A DNA stretch of 64,000 nucleotides from Dietzia sp. NCCP-2495 (GTDB lineage Bacteria > Actinomycetota > Actinomycetes > Mycobacteriales > Mycobacteriaceae), in assembly GCF_026011735.1 (NCBI RefSeq), contig NZ_BRVN01000001.1, forward strand, positions 392,623 to 456,622, written 5' to 3'. The stretch's first letter is position 1; each line of letters opens with the position of its first letter. Below, in pieces: positions 12,872-23,013 of the stretch. The position numbers were made by a program, and so were the translations under genes. The notes beneath the pieces are model-generated. The model was not told the DNA's origin and searched no databases. It worked only from the letters and a program-made list of their open reading frames with translations.

Positions 12872-14029
12872 GCGGGAGCTCTCGTCACCCTCCGCGCGGT
12901 GTTCTCCCCTGGACGCGCGCAGCCGGGGCACCAGTGTCGCGGCCAGGACGCTGAGGAGGCCGGCCCCGACCAGCGGCACGATCACCTCCGTCGGGAACAT
13001 GGTGGCCCCGACGGCGCCGAACGCGATGAGAGACACCCACGCGTAGATGACCAGCGCCACCCTGCGGTGGGAGTGGCCGAGCGCGAGCAACCGATGGTGC
13101 AGGTGCATCTTGTCGGGCGCGAACGGGCTCCGTCCGGCGCCCACCCGACGGATCACCGCCATCACGAGGTCGAGCATCGGCACGAACATCGCCGCGGCCA
13201 CGACGATCACCGGCGACAGGAGGACGAGCATCTCCTGCGGACCGTAGAGGCTCTGCGAGATCTTGCCGGAGGCGCTGGTCGACGCGGCGGCGAGCACCAG
13301 CCCGATGAGCATCGAACCGGAGTCCCCCATGAAGATGCGGGCGGGCTGGAAGTTGTGCGGGAGGAACCCGAGGAGCGCGCCGGCGAGCACGGCGGTGACC
13401 AGTGCCGGCGGGTAGGCGCCGACGGTGCCGCCCTGGTCGAGCATGATCCCGACGGAGAACACGCAGATGGCCACGGCCGCGATCGCCCCGAGGCCGGCGG
13501 CCAGCCCGTCGAGTCCGTCCACGAAGTTCATGGCGTTGACGATCCCGAGGGTGAACACCACGGTGAGCAGTCCGGCCTGGAACTGGTCCAGGACGAGGAT
13601 GTTGCCGTCACCGAACGGCAGATAGACGAGCGTCCATGACACGCCCATCGCCACGAGGACTCCCGCGGCGGCCGCTTGTCCGGCGAGTTTGGTGACTGCA
13701 CCCAGGCCGAGGATGTCGTCGACAATCCCCACCAGGACGATGACGGCCCCGGCCGTGATCGTCGCCTCGACATCCGGAGCGAACGGGGGGAATCCCCTGT
13801 TCAGCGCCGGGAGCTGCGCGGCGAGATACACCGCGACGAGCATGCCGGTGAAGATGCCCACGCCGCCGAGCCGCGGGGTGGGGACGAGGTGGACGTCCCG
13901 CTCGCGGGGGTAGGCCAGTCCGCCAATGGCCGGTGCCACTCCCCTGACCAGGCCGGTGACGACGAAGGTGACGAGGCCCGCGGCGACCCCGATGAGCAGG
14001 AGCTCCCGAAAGGGGATCCCGATGCCCAC
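12869..14029 (-). CDS. wecA: Decaprenyl-phosphate GlcNAc-1-phosphate transferase
   Basis: A 386-residue polytopic membrane enzyme of the MraY/WecA family. It transfers GlcNAc-1-phosphate to decaprenyl phosphate, the first step in making the linker between peptidoglycan and arabinogalactan in mycolic-acid bacteria. Visible motifs are VGIVDDILGLG (metal-binding Asp-Asp), NAMNFVDGLDGLAAG, FMGDSGSMLIG and the cytoplasmic HLHHRLLALGHSHRR, which separates WecA from MraY. About 11 membrane helices can be traced. It follows tsaC by 2 nt, as Rv1302 follows Rv1301. Confidence 0.93.
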   Translation of the reverse strand: MGIGIPFRELLLIGVAAGLVTFVVTGLVRGVAPAIGGLAYPRERDVHLVPTPRLGGVGIFTGMLVAVYLAAQLPALNRGFPPFAPDVEATITAGAVIVLVGIVDDILGLGAVTKLAGQAAAAGVLVAMGVSWTLVYLPFGDGNILVLDQFQAGLLTVVFTLGIVNAMNFVDGLDGLAAGLGAIAAVAICVFSVGIMLDQGGTVGAYPPALVTAVLAGALLGFLPHNFQPARIFMGDSGSMLIGLVLAAASTSASGKISQSLYGPQEMLVLLSPVIVVAAAMFVPMLDLVMAVIRRVGAGRSPFAPDKMHLHHRLLALGHSHRRVALVIYAWVSLIAFGAVGATMFPTEVIVPLVGAGLLSVLAATLVPRLRASRGEHRAEGDESSR

Positions 14030-14031
14030 GG

Positions 14032-14685
14032 CTACCCGCGCAGTGACGCCGCGTCGACGCCGAGCACCTCGCCGACGCGCTCGGCCGTCACTGCTCCCTC
14101 GCGCACGATTCTCGGCGCGGGCCCCGTGAGATCGACGATCGTGGACGGCTCCCCGATCGAGCAGGGCCCGCCGTCGAGGTACACGGCGACGGACTCGCCG
14201 AGTTGGTCGCGCGCCTGCGCGACCGTGGTCGCCGGGGGCTGCCCGGAGACGTTGGCGCTGGACACCGCGAGCGGTCCGACCTCGCGCAGGAGCTCGATGG
14301 CGACGGGGTGCAGCGGCATCCGCAGCATGACGGTGCCCTGGGTGTGGCCGAGGTTCCAGCCGAGCGAGGGCGCCTGGTGGACGATGAGGCTGAGCCCGCC
14401 GGGCCAGAACGCGCGGATGAGGTCACGCGCGGAGGCCGGGGTGCTCACGACGAGACCGTCGATGGTCTCCCACGAGCCCACCAACACCGGAACGGGCATG
14501 TCCGGTCCGCGGCGTTTGGCCGACAGCAGTAGGTTGACCGCATCCGGGTCGAACGCGTCTGCGGCGATGCCGTACAGGGTGTCGGTCGGGGTCACGACGA
14601 GCCGGCCGGCGCGGAGGGCCCCGGCGGCGGAGCTCAGACCGACCTCACGGCCGGTGGCCTCGGTGCAGTCGTAGGTGATGGTCAC
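14032..14685 (-). CDS. tsaC: L-threonylcarbamoyladenylate synthase (Sua5/YrdC)
   Basis: A 217-residue YrdC-domain enzyme that makes threonylcarbamoyl-AMP from threonine, bicarbonate and ATP for the t6A37 modification of ANN-decoding tRNAs. Motifs include VVTPTDTLYGIAADAF, KRRGPDMPVPVLVG, FWPGGLSLIV and SSANVSGQPPATT. The GTG at 14685 overlaps the prmC stop (GTGA) and gives the standard N-terminus; a long upstream open frame is the antisense-like shadow of prmC codons and is rejected. Lacks the extra C-terminal Sua5 domain. Confidence 0.94.
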   Translation of the reverse strand: MTITYDCTEATGREVGLSSAAGALRAGRLVVTPTDTLYGIAADAFDPDAVNLLLSAKRRGPDMPVPVLVGSWETIDGLVVSTPASARDLIRAFWPGGLSLIVHQAPSLGWNLGHTQGTVMLRMPLHPVAIELLREVGPLAVSSANVSGQPPATTVAQARDQLGESVAVYLDGGPCSIGEPSTIVDLTGPAPRIVREGAVTAERVGEVLGVDAASLRG

Positions 14686-15698
14686 CGGGCGATCCCCTTC
14701 TGGACTGTCGGGTCGACCTCGGCGACGGTGTCGTCGTCGTAGTCGTGTCGGTTCTGTTCCCTCCCGGTCGCCCCGCCGCGGGCGGTGTCGCGGCGGGTGC
14801 CGCGCGCCGTCGCGGTGACGAACCGGGGCCGACCTGCGAGGTCGGTGTGCAGTTCCACGGTACCGAAGTGTCCCTGTCGGGCGACGACCGCGGCGACCTC
14901 CGCGCCGGTCGTGTCGTCGTGTTCCACGGCGAGGAGTCCCCGGGGCGCGAGGAGCGACGCGCCCACGTCGACGAGGGGGACGACGACGACGAGGCCGTCC
15001 TCTCCCCCGAACAGGGCGGTCGCGGGCTCGTGCCCCAGCACGTCCGAGGGGAGGTCGTCGGTGATCGGGATGTACGGCGGATTCGACACCACGGCGTCGA
15101 CCCGGCCCCGCAGCTGTGTCAGCAGCCCGGGGTCCGTGGCGTCGGCGTGGTGGATCTCGATCGGCGTGTCGCCTGCGGTGGCGCGTTCGGCGGCGTTCCG
15201 GCGCAGCCACGTCAGCGCCGCGTCATGCAGTTCGACGGCGTGCACCCGGGCGTCGGGGCGGGCGTGGGCGATCTCCAGTGCGATGGTGCCGCTGCCCGCG
15301 CACAGGTCCACCACGATCGGTCCCGGTCCCCCGGTCGGCGCAGGGAGTCGGTCGAGCACCCACTCGACGAGCAGCGCCGTCTCCGGCCGCGGGATGAACA
15401 CGCCCTGCCCCACGGCCAGGTCCAGCAGGCCCGACGACGCACGCCCGAGCAGATACTGCAGCGGCAGGTGCTCCGCCGCCCGCGCGGCGACGATCCGGTC
15501 CACCTCGGCGAGCTGCACGGCGTCGAGCCCGTCGGCGAGCAGGAGTCGGGACAGGTCCACCCCCGCGGCGTGCGCGCAGATCATCCGCGCCTCGACCGCC
15601 GCGGAGTCGATCCCGGCGGCGGCGAGCGTCGCGGTGGCGGAGCGCACAGCGACGGGCACCGGGGTGAGGCCGGTGCCGGGAGCCGGACTCGATTCCAT
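14682..15698 (-). CDS. prmC: Peptide chain release factor N5-glutamine methyltransferase
   Basis: A 338-residue class I methyltransferase that methylates the GGQ glutamine of release factors, here encoded just upstream (prfA). The AdoMet motif is DLCAGSG (131-137), the catalytic NPPY is at 206-209, and an N-terminal helical recognition domain covers about residues 10-90 with the IPRPETALLVE segment at about 102. The C-terminal 40 residues (RGTRRDTARGG onwards) are charged and not part of the core fold. The gene follows prfA by 5 nt and overlaps tsaC by 4 nt. Confidence 0.95.
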   Translation of the reverse strand: MESSPAPGTGLTPVPVAVRSATATLAAAGIDSAAVEARMICAHAAGVDLSRLLLADGLDAVQLAEVDRIVAARAAEHLPLQYLLGRASSGLLDLAVGQGVFIPRPETALLVEWVLDRLPAPTGGPGPIVVDLCAGSGTIALEIAHARPDARVHAVELHDAALTWLRRNAAERATAGDTPIEIHHADATDPGLLTQLRGRVDAVVSNPPYIPITDDLPSDVLGHEPATALFGGEDGLVVVVPLVDVGASLLAPRGLLAVEHDDTTGAEVAAVVARQGHFGTVELHTDLAGRPRFVTATARGTRRDTARGGATGREQNRHDYDDDTVAEVDPTVQKGIAR

Positions 15699-15703
15699 TC
15701 CTG

Positions 15704-16789
15704 CTAGCCCTGCTCCATGCGCCGCTGTCGCTCGTCGTCGGCGAGGGCGTCCAGGACCGCGTCGAGATCACCGTCGAGGACGGAGTCCAGGTTGTGCGCC
15801 TTGAACCCGACTCGATGGTCGGCGATACGGTTCTCCGGGAAGTTGTAGGTACGGATCCGCTCTGATCGGTCGACCGTGCGGATCTGGGTGGCGCGTCCCT
15901 CCGCGGCCTCCGCGTCGGCGGCCTCTTCGGCGGCGGCCTGGAGCCGGGCCGCGAGGACCTCGAGCGCGCGCTGCTTGTTCTGCAGCTGACTGCGCTCGTT
16001 CTGGCACGTCACCACGGTGCCGGTCGGCAGGTGGGTGATGCGGACAGCGGAATCGGTGGTGTTGACGCCCTGCCCGCCCTTGCCCGACGAGCGGTAGACG
16101 TCGATACGCAGGTCGGACTCGTCGATCTCGACCGGGCCCACGTCCTCGGGCTCGGGGTACACGAGGACGCCGGCGGCCGAGGTGTGGACACGGCCCTGGG
16201 ACTCGGTCACCGGGACGCGCTGGACACGGTGGACGCCGCCCTCGAACTTCAGGCGCGACCACACTCCGTCGCGCGACGGTTGCTTCGAACGGATGGAGAA
16301 GGTGGCGTCCTTGTACCCACCGAGGTCCGACTCGGTGACGCCAAGAACCTGGACGGTCCAGCCGTGCTTCTCGGCGTACCGCGTGTACATGCGGGCGAGA
16401 TCGGAGGCGAACAGCGCCGATTCCTCGCCGCCCTCGCCCGACTTGATCTCCATGATGATGTCGTCCGAGTCATGCGGATCGCGCGGGGCGAGCAGGTCTG
16501 CGAGTTTCGCCTCGAGCACCGACGCCTCGGCATCGAGGCGGTCGGCCTCCGCGGCGAACGAGGCATCGTCGTCGGCGAGTTCCCGCGCAGCCTGCGCATC
16601 TCCGACCGTCGACTCCAGCGCCCGGTAGCACTGGACCACCGGGGTCAGTTCGGCGAACCGCTTGCCGACGCGGCGCGCAGCGGCCGCGTCCTCGTGCAGC
16701 GCGGGATCGGACAGCTGGGCCTCGAGCCCGCCGTACTCGGAGAGGACGTCGTCGATCGACGATGGTGCCCGTCCAGCCCCGTCGCTCAC
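15704..16789 (-). CDS. prfA: Peptide chain release factor 1
   Basis: A 361-residue class I release factor reading UAA and UAG. The peptidyl-transferase GGQ is at residues 238-240 in [17 protein letters not shown], and the codon-recognition tripeptide PVT is at 193-195, the RF1 type. Start is GTG at 16789, overlapping the rho stop codon (GTGA), so its translation is probably coupled to rho. In mycobacteria rpmE lies between rho and prfA; it is missing here. Confidence 0.97.
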   Translation of the reverse strand: MSDGAGRAPSSIDDVLSEYGGLEAQLSDPALHEDAAAARRVGKRFAELTPVVQCYRALESTVGDAQAARELADDDASFAAEADRLDAEASVLEAKLADLLAPRDPHDSDDIIMEIKSGEGGEESALFASDLARMYTRYAEKHGWTVQVLGVTESDLGGYKDATFSIRSKQPSRDGVWSRLKFEGGVHRVQRVPVTESQGRVHTSAAGVLVYPEPEDVGPVEIDESDLRIDVYRSSGKGGQGVNTTDSAVRITHLPTGTVVTCQNERSQLQNKQRALEVLAARLQAAAEEAADAEAAEGRATQIRTVDRSERIRTYNFPENRIADHRVGFKAHNLDSVLDGDLDAVLDALADDERQRRMEQG

Positions 16790-18804
16790 TCCTCGTCCTG
16801 GGGAAGCGTCGGCGTGGTCTTGGCGACCTGCAGCAGGAACTCGTAGTTCGTGGTGGTCTTGCGCAGCTGGGACATGAGCAGGTCGATCGCCTGGTGCGTG
16901 TCCAGGCCGGAGAGGACGCGGCGGAGCTTGTGCATGATGCCCGCCTCCTCGGGGCTCATGAGCAGCTCCTCCTTGCGGGTGCCGGACGGTCCCACGTCGA
17001 CCGCCGGGAAGACACGACGCTCGGCGATCCTGCGATCGAGCTTGAGCTCCGCGTTACCGGTGCCCTTGAACTCCTCGAAGATCACGGTGTCGCCCGCGGA
17101 GCCCGTCTCCACCATCGCCGTGGCGATGATCGTGAGCGAGCCGCCGTTCTCGATGTTGCGCGCCGCTCCGAGGAACCGCTTGGGCGGGTACAGCGCCGTG
17201 GAGTCGACACCGCCGGACAGGATGCGGCCCGACGCAGGCGAGGAATTGTTGTAGGCGCGACCGAGGCGCGTGATGGAGTCCAGGAGGACGACGACGTCCT
17301 GCCCCAACTCGACGAGGCGCTTGGCCCGCTCGATGGCCAACTCGGCGACCTGCGTGTGGTCTGACGGCGGCCGATCGAAGGTCGAGGCGATGACCTCACC
17401 CTTCACCGAACGCTGCATGTCGGTGACCTCCTCGGGACGCTCGTCGACGAGCACGACCATGAGGTGGCATTCCGGGTTATTGGTCGCGATGGCGTTCGCG
17501 ATGTTCTGCAGGATCGTGGTCTTACCTGCCTTGGGCGGGGACACGATGAGGGCGCGCTGGCCCTTGCCGATGGGCATGATCAGGTCGATCACGCGGGTGG
17601 AGATGACGTTCTTCTCGGTTTCCAGGCGCAGTCGCTGGTTCGGGTACAGCGGGGTGAGCTTGGAGAAATCGACCCGCCCCTTGGCCTGGTCCACCGGTCC
17701 GCCGTTGACCGTGTCGATCCGGACGAGAGGGTTGAACTTCTGGCGGTTCTTCCCGCCACCCTGGTTCCCGCCGTGTCCCTCGCCGTCCCGGGGGATCTTG
17801 ACCGCACCCGTGATCGCGTCACCACGGCGCAGACCGTGCCGGCGGATCATATTCATGGAGACGTAGACGTCGTTCGAGCCCGCAAGGTACCCGGACGTGC
17901 GGACGAACGCGTAGTTGTCCAGCACGTCGAGGATGCCCGCGACCGGCTGGAGGACGTCGTCCTCCCGCACCTCGGTGTCGCCGTCCTGCTGGCGGTTGCC
18001 TCCGCGGTTGCGCTCGCGACGCCGCCGACTCCGGCGCCCGCGACCGCCGCCGTCGTCGTCCCGGTTCTGGCCGTCACCACGGGGTCCGTTGCCCTCGCCC
18101 TGGTTACCGGAACCCGAGCCCTGCTCCGCCCCTTGCTGGTCGCGGTTCTGGTTGTCGCGGTTCTGGTTGTCGCGGTTCTGCTGGTTACGCCCGCGACCGC
18201 CCTGCTCACCGCCACCCTGCTGGTCCCGGTTCTGACCGTCGCGGTTCTGGCTGTCACGGTTCTGCTGGTTGCGACCCCGACCGCCCTGCTCGCCGCCCCC
18301 CTGCTGATCACGGTTCTGGTTGTCGCGGTTCTGGTTGTCGCGGTTCTGCTGGTTACGCCCGCGACCGCCCTGCTCGCCGCCACCCTGCTGGCCAGCGGCG
18401 TGGTCACCGCCGTCCTGAGCACCACGACGCTGACGACCGCCCTGCTCACGGTCTTGACGCTGATCGCCACGGCGACCCTCGTCAGGACGTGAATCCGACG
18501 TCGGTGCCGAACCCTCCGCGCCGCTGTCGCCGGTGTTCGTGCGCCCGGCGTCGGTGTCCACACGACCGGCGTCGGTGTCCGACTTCCCTGCAGGCGCAGC
18601 CTTGGTGGACGGAGCCGGTGCCGAGACCTTGGTCGCGGGGCGGCCACTGCGAGCACCCTCGATCATCGCGACGAGGTCACTCTTGCGCTTTCCGGACAGT
18701 CCCTTGAGTCCCATCTGCTGCGCGACGGACTTGAGGTCGGCGAGACGCATCTCTGCCAAGGAGGCGCCCTGTGGCGCGCTGGGGGTGGTTTCCGTCGAGG
18801 TCAC
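16786..18804 (-). CDS. rho: Transcription termination factor Rho with long low-complexity insert
   Basis: A 672-residue Rho. The N-terminal helix bundle (residues about 15-55, [21 protein letters not shown]) is followed by about 190 residues of Gly/Asn/Gln/Arg/Asp-rich disordered sequence containing three copies of a 28-residue repeat, then the primary RNA-binding OB fold ([24 protein letters not shown], cited in part) and the hexameric ATPase core with [18 protein letters not shown]. coli Rho is 419 residues; inserts of this kind are typical of actinobacteria and raise RNA affinity. The GTG at 18804 has AAAGGA five nt upstream; reading further upstream adds 66 residues of unconserved leader. 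Confidence 0.95.
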   Translation of the reverse strand: MTSTETTPSAPQGASLAEMRLADLKSVAQQMGLKGLSGKRKSDLVAMIEGARSGRPATKVSAPAPSTKAAPAGKSDTDAGRVDTDAGRTNTGDSGAEGSAPTSDSRPDEGRRGDQRQDREQGGRQRRGAQDGGDHAAGQQGGGEQGGRGRNQQNRDNQNRDNQNRDQQGGGEQGGRGRNQQNRDSQNRDGQNRDQQGGGEQGGRGRNQQNRDNQNRDNQNRDQQGAEQGSGSGNQGEGNGPRGDGQNRDDDGGGRGRRSRRRRERNRGGNRQQDGDTEVREDDVLQPVAGILDVLDNYAFVRTSGYLAGSNDVYVSMNMIRRHGLRRGDAITGAVKIPRDGEGHGGNQGGGKNRQKFNPLVRIDTVNGGPVDQAKGRVDFSKLTPLYPNQRLRLETEKNVISTRVIDLIMPIGKGQRALIVSPPKAGKTTILQNIANAIATNNPECHLMVVLVDERPEEVTDMQRSVKGEVIASTFDRPPSDHTQVAELAIERAKRLVELGQDVVVLLDSITRLGRAYNNSSPASGRILSGGVDSTALYPPKRFLGAARNIENGGSLTIIATAMVETGSAGDTVIFEEFKGTGNAELKLDRRIAERRVFPAVDVGPSGTRKEELLMSPEEAGIMHKLRRVLSGLDTHQAIDLLMSQLRKTTTNYEFLLQVAKTTPTLPQDEE
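18139..18390 (-). repeat. Three tandem 84-bp repeats inside rho
   Basis: Rho residues 139-222 consist of three nearly identical 28-residue units of the pattern [12 protein letters not shown] followed by three (N/Q)QNRD-type blocks. The middle copy differs by Ser and Gly substitutions. At DNA level each unit is 84 bp, so copy number could change by slippage without losing frame. Confidence 0.85.
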
Positions 18805-19124
18805 GGGAATCCTTTCTGGGCCCGGGGCCGAGGCGGTGTGCACCGCCTCGCTTCGAGCAGGTGTCCGGGATCGCCGAGCCGACGTCCCGGGTGGCCGCGT
18901 GGGCCTCTCCGCACTTGCAGCGGCGCCGCATACGGAGCTTTCGTCTGAGGAGGATCCGTGTGGTGGACGAAGCGCCCACGGATGAGGATCCCTGATCGCC
19001 ACTCGCCGTTCGGCCGCCGCCTATCGGGGTCGACACCAACCCTGCAGACTGGGCTGACACAGGGAAGATGACGCTGAAAACCCGATACGCGGAAACGACC
19101 CAGCGTCCGTGGCTGACCGCCAGC
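18805..19124 (-). promoter_or_regulatory. Long 5' leader of rho with hairpin next to the ribosome-binding site
   Basis: The 442 bp between rho and the divergent acyl-CoA synthetase hold no convincing gene. On the minus strand a TAGTAT -10 box (19130-19125) would give a leader of about 310 nt. A perfect inverted repeat, CGAGGCGGTG-TG-CACCGCCTCG (18829-18850), ends 24 nt before the GTG start, close to the AAAGGA site. Rho genes commonly have long autoregulated leaders; that role here is inference. Confidence 0.5.
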
Positions 19125-19130
19125 ATACTA
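19125..19130 (-). promoter_or_regulatory. Possible -10 element (TAGTAT) of rho
   Basis: TAGTAT on the minus strand is the best -10 match upstream of rho. No convincing -35 hexamer is visible at 16-18 nt. Confidence 0.4.
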
Positions 19131-19246
19131 CCCGGAGCCACCGACGTACACGTCCGCCTCCGCGCGTCGTGCCTGTACGCCCGTATGACCGAACCCTGGC
19201 GGTAACGTACTGCCCATCGCACGATCCGTATGGCAGGAGGTACCCC

Positions 19247-20902
19247 GTGTTCGGAACGATGCTGGACACCCCGCTGCTCATCTCCCGGATCCTCGAGAAC
19301 GCGGCGGAACGCCACGGCAGCTCGACCATCACGGGCTTCGTGGACCAGGTGGAGTCCCGCACCACCAGATTCGATGTCGTCGCGGCGCGTGCGGGAGCGA
19401 CAGCCCACGCACTGTCGCAGCTGGGCGTCGGGATCGGAGACGTGGTCGGTGTCCTGTCCGAGAGCCGCACGGAGTACCTCGAGGCACTGTTCGCCATCCC
19501 GTCGATGGGCGCTGTCGTCCTGCCGCTGAACTTCCATCGATCTCCTGACGCCACGGCCTCATTCCTCGAGAGCAACACCGTCTCCGTCCTGATGGTCGAT
19601 CCGGAGAATCTCCCCTCCGTAGAGGAGATCGCTCCTCGTGTCGAGTCGCTCCGTCACGTCGTTGTTCTGGACAGCGTCCTCCCGCCCGGAGCCGAGAGGC
19701 TCCCTGTCGAGGTGCACGCGCTCGAATCACTTCTCGACGGATTGTCCGCGACGTACCCCTGGCCCGCGCTCGACGAGAATTCGGCAGCAGCGATCGCCTA
19801 TACGTCCGGGACCACTGGCGCACCCAAAGGTGTGTCGTACACCCATCGGTCGGTCTGGCTCCATTCGATGCAGTTGTGCATGGCCGAGAGCGCCGCGCTC
19901 ACCAGCGGCGACACGGTCCTCACCACGGTTCCTATCCATCACGTGATGTCCTGGGGACTCCCGTTCGCCGCACTCATGTCCGGCACCGATGTGATCATCG
20001 CCCGGCCGCGACCTGGTCAGGCAATGCATCTCGGCGCCGACATCGCCGAACTACTGGCCACCCACCGTCCGAACAAGTTCATGACCACGACGGCCACGTT
20101 GCAGAGGCTGATCGTCCGCCTCGAAGAGCATCCCCAGTCGGTGTCGCATCTCGCAGAGGTGGCCGTCGGGGGTTCCGCGGTACCGGAAGCACTGTTCGAC
20201 GCGTTCGTGGAGCGGCACGGAGTGACGATCATCCAGGCATACGGTCTCACCGAGACGAGCCCGATCGCCGCCTTCGCCAGGCCCGACCCCCACTCGTCCG
20301 CCACGCACCGGCGTGCACAGACCCTCGGCCAGGGCCGGTTCCCGGCTGGCGTACAGGCACGCCTGATGGACGGGGACAGGCTTCAGCCGAACGACGGCTG
20401 GTCGGTCGGTGAACTCCAGTTGCGGGGACCGTGGGTCACCGCTCAATACCTCGACGATCATTCCCCTGAGAGATTCGTCGACGGCTGGCTCCGTACCGGT
20501 GACATGGCCACCATCTCGCCTCGCGGCTACCTCGACGTGGTCGACCGCGAGGACGACATCATCGCCTCAGGCGGCGAGCTGATCTCGAGTGTCGAACTCG
20601 AGCATTCGGTGATCCGGGACGCGCAGGTGGTCGACGCCGCGGTGATCGGCGTCCCTGACGACCGCTGGGGCCACCGGCCGCTCGTGCTCGTCCATCTCAA
20701 GCCCGGTGCACAGGTCACGGCTCGTACCCTCTGGGAGAACCTCGAGGGTCGTGTCGAGACGTGGAAGAGGCCCGATCACTGGGCGTTCGTCACCGACATC
20801 CCACGTACATCCGTCGGAAAGATCGACAAGCTGGAAATCCGCGCACGTCACGCTGCCGGCCGGTACGAGATCACCACGATCTCGCCCGGCTCCCAACACT
20901 GA
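19247..20902 (+). CDS. Acyl-CoA synthetase (AMP-forming, FadD type)
   Basis: A 551-residue adenylate-forming ligase that activates fatty or other carboxylic acids to acyl-CoA. The AMP-binding P-loop is YTSGTTGAPKGVSYTH; further motifs are IIQAYGLTETSP, GWLRTGDMATI and the C-terminal VDREDDIIASGGELISS. The C-terminal catalytic lysine is in PRTSVGKIDKLEIR. The GTG at 19247 has AGGAGG six nt upstream; an ATG at 19259 is a possible alternative. It resembles medium-chain AlkK-like enzymes, but chain length cannot be read from sequence. It is divergent from rho and convergent with thrB, apparently a single-gene unit. Confidence 0.9.
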   Translation: MFGTMLDTPLLISRILENAAERHGSSTITGFVDQVESRTTRFDVVAARAGATAHALSQLGVGIGDVVGVLSESRTEYLEALFAIPSMGAVVLPLNFHRSPDATASFLESNTVSVLMVDPENLPSVEEIAPRVESLRHVVVLDSVLPPGAERLPVEVHALESLLDGLSATYPWPALDENSAAAIAYTSGTTGAPKGVSYTHRSVWLHSMQLCMAESAALTSGDTVLTTVPIHHVMSWGLPFAALMSGTDVIIARPRPGQAMHLGADIAELLATHRPNKFMTTTATLQRLIVRLEEHPQSVSHLAEVAVGGSAVPEALFDAFVERHGVTIIQAYGLTETSPIAAFARPDPHSSATHRRAQTLGQGRFPAGVQARLMDGDRLQPNDGWSVGELQLRGPWVTAQYLDDHSPERFVDGWLRTGDMATISPRGYLDVVDREDDIIASGGELISSVELEHSVIRDAQVVDAAVIGVPDDRWGHRPLVLVHLKPGAQVTARTLWENLEGRVETWKRPDHWAFVTDIPRTSVGKIDKLEIRARHAAGRYEITTISPGSQH

Positions 20903-20971
20903 CATGCAGCACGTCACGTACTACGCCTGACGTCACGCAGCTGCCGCGCTGTAGCTGGTGTAGCCGCAGCG

Positions 20972-21934
20972 CTACGCCTCGCTGACCACCCGAGCGCCGT
21001 CGGCGATCGTCAGGTCGAGAACCCGCCAGCCCTGCGATTCCGCCGACTCCCGGAGATCGGCGGGCAGTGCGGAGGTACTGAGCACGAGAACCGTCGGCCC
21101 CGCACCGGACACGGTCGCGGCGAGTCCACGGCCACGCAACCGGGTGACCCACTCCGTGGTGGCGACCAGTGCCGGAGCACGGTACGCCTGGTGTAGGCGA
21201 TCCTCGGTCGCCGCCATCAGGAACTCCGGCCGCGAACCGAGCGCAACCGACATGAGCGCGGCGCGACTGGCGTTGAACGCCGCGTCCTCGTGCGGCACCG
21301 TAGCGGGGAGGAGACCCCGTGTCTGGGCTGTGGACGAGGTTTCCGACGGCACCAGAACGGTCGCGACGATCGATGGGTCAACATCCATCCGGACGGCACT
21401 GTACTTCACCGCGGTCTCCGAACGCTCGGTCCACGAGACCACCACGCCACCGAGCACGCTCGCCGCAGCGTTGTCCGGATGACCTTCGAACTCGCTGGAG
21501 AGCTGAACCAGATGTTCGGTGGTCAGCGCGCCGTTCATCAAGCCGTTGGCCGCGACCAGACCGCCCACCGCTGCAGACGCCGATGATCCCAGGCCCCGCG
21601 AGTGCGGGATGGCGTTGACGCACGCGATACGCAGGCCCGGTGCGCCCATACCGCCTGCGCGGAGTCCCGCCTCGACAACCTTGGCCACCAGATGCGAGGC
21701 GTCTTCCGGCACCTCGCCGGCACCTTCACCGGTCACCTCCAGCTCCAGGCCGGATTCGATGACGGTGACAGTGAGCGTGTCGTACAACCCCAGTGCCACC
21801 CCGAGCGCGTCGAATCCCGGCCCGAGATTGGCGCTCGACGCCGGCACCTCGACGGTGACGGTTCGACCGACCGGCAGGATTCGGCCCCCAGAGCTACCGA
21901 TGACCTCTGGTCCGGCCACGTCCATCTCGCTCAT
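20972..21934 (-). CDS. thrB: Homoserine kinase
   Basis: A 320-residue GHMP kinase that phosphorylates homoserine with ATP. Motifs are the N-terminal [19 protein letters not shown], the ATP loop [17 protein letters not shown] and the C-terminal [11 protein letters not shown]. The ATG at 21934 overlaps the thrC stop (ATGA); the upstream open frame is thrC sequence in another phase. Last gene of the lysA-hom-thrC-thrB run. Confidence 0.96.
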   Translation of the reverse strand: MSEMDVAGPEVIGSSGGRILPVGRTVTVEVPASSANLGPGFDALGVALGLYDTLTVTVIESGLELEVTGEGAGEVPEDASHLVAKVVEAGLRAGGMGAPGLRIACVNAIPHSRGLGSSASAAVGGLVAANGLMNGALTTEHLVQLSSEFEGHPDNAAASVLGGVVVSWTERSETAVKYSAVRMDVDPSIVATVLVPSETSSTAQTRGLLPATVPHEDAAFNASRAALMSVALGSRPEFLMAATEDRLHQAYRAPALVATTEWVTRLRGRGLAATVSGAGPTVLVLSTSALPADLRESAESQGWRVLDLTIADGARVVSEA

Positions 21935-23013
21935 TCCAGGCCGAGGGCGCCGGCGACAGCGGTGGGATCCACAGGGACCGGCTCCACGGAGGGCATGCCG
22001 AGAAGCGCGGTGTCGGGGTCCTTGAGCCCGTTGCCGGTCACCGTGCACACGATCGTCTGTCCCGCTTCGAGCTCACCGTTCGCATGGGCGTCGAGCAGCC
22101 CGGCGACGGAGGCCGCCGAGGCGGGCTCCACATACACGCCGTCCTTGCCCGCGACCGTGCGGTAGGCCTCGAGGATCTGCTCGTCGGTGCGCTTACGGAA
22201 TGTCCCGCCCGACTCCTCCTTGGCGTTGACGGCACCGTCCCAGGACGCCGGGGCACCGATCCGGATCGCTGTGGCAATCGTCTCGGGATCCTTGACCGGG
22301 GCACCGTCGACGAGCGGGGCCGCACCGGCCGCCTGCACGCCCATCATGCGCGGGCGGGTGCTGATGATCCCGTCCGCATGGTATTCGGTGTAGCCCTTCC
22401 AGTACGCGGTGATGTTGCCCGCGTTGCCCACCGGCAGGAAGTGCAGGTCCGGAGCCTTACCCAACACGTCGACGATCTCGAACGCGGCGGTCTTCTGTCC
22501 CTCGATACGGACTGGGTTGACCGAATTGACCAGGCCAATCTCGGGGTAGGTGGCAGTGGTCTTACGAGCCAGTTCGAGACAGTCGTCGAAGTTGCCGTCG
22601 ACCTGGATGATGGTCGCGCCCATCATCACGGCCTGGGCGAGCTTGCCGGCGGCGATCTTGCCCTGGGGGATCAGGACCGCGCACTCCATGCCGGCGCGCG
22701 TGGCGTACGCCGCCGCCGAGGCCGAGGTGTTGCCGGTGGACGCACACAGCACCGCTCGCTGACCGCGCGCCTTCGCGTCGGTCACCGCCATCGTCATCCC
22801 GCGGTCCTTGAACGAGCCGGTCGGGTTGAGACCCTCGACCTTGAGATAGACCTCGCACCCGGTGACGGCGGAGAGGTGAGTCGCACGGATCAGCGGCGTC
22901 CCACCCTCGTACAGCGTCACCGCCTCCCAGTCCTCGCCGATCGGGAGACGATCACGGTAAGCCTCGATGAGGCCGGGCCAGCGGTGGTGCACGGGCTTGT
23001 ACGTGTTGCTCAT
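21931..23013 (-). CDS. thrC: Threonine synthase
   Basis: A 360-residue PLP-dependent fold-II enzyme converting O-phosphohomoserine to threonine. The PLP lysine is in [15 protein letters not shown], the phosphate-binding loop in [12 protein letters not shown], and the substrate loop in [13 protein letters not shown]. The ATG at 23013 overlaps the hom stop by 4 nt. Length is that of the short bacterial class (Rv1295-like). Confidence 0.97.
   Translation of the reverse strand: MSNTYKPVHHRWPGLIEAYRDRLPIGEDWEAVTLYEGGTPLIRATHLSAVTGCEVYLKVEGLNPTGSFKDRGMTMAVTDAKARGQRAVLCASTGNTSASAAAYATRAGMECAVLIPQGKIAAGKLAQAVMMGATIIQVDGNFDDCLELARKTTATYPEIGLVNSVNPVRIEGQKTAAFEIVDVLGKAPDLHFLPVGNAGNITAYWKGYTEYHADGIISTRPRMMGVQAAGAAPLVDGAPVKDPETIATAIRIGAPASWDGAVNAKEESGGTFRKRTDEQILEAYRTVAGKDGVYVEPASAASVAGLLDAHANGELEAGQTIVCTVTGNGLKDPDTALLGMPSVEPVPVDPTAVAGALGLE

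Noticed and set aside
18829..18850. Rho-independent terminator before rho
   Set aside because: The hairpin lies just upstream of the rho start without a T-tract; a regulatory or structural leader role fits better.
20946..20972. Terminator between the acyl-CoA synthetase and thrB
   Set aside because: Only a 6-bp stem (GCGCTG/CAGCGC) around a 15-nt loop; too weak to list.
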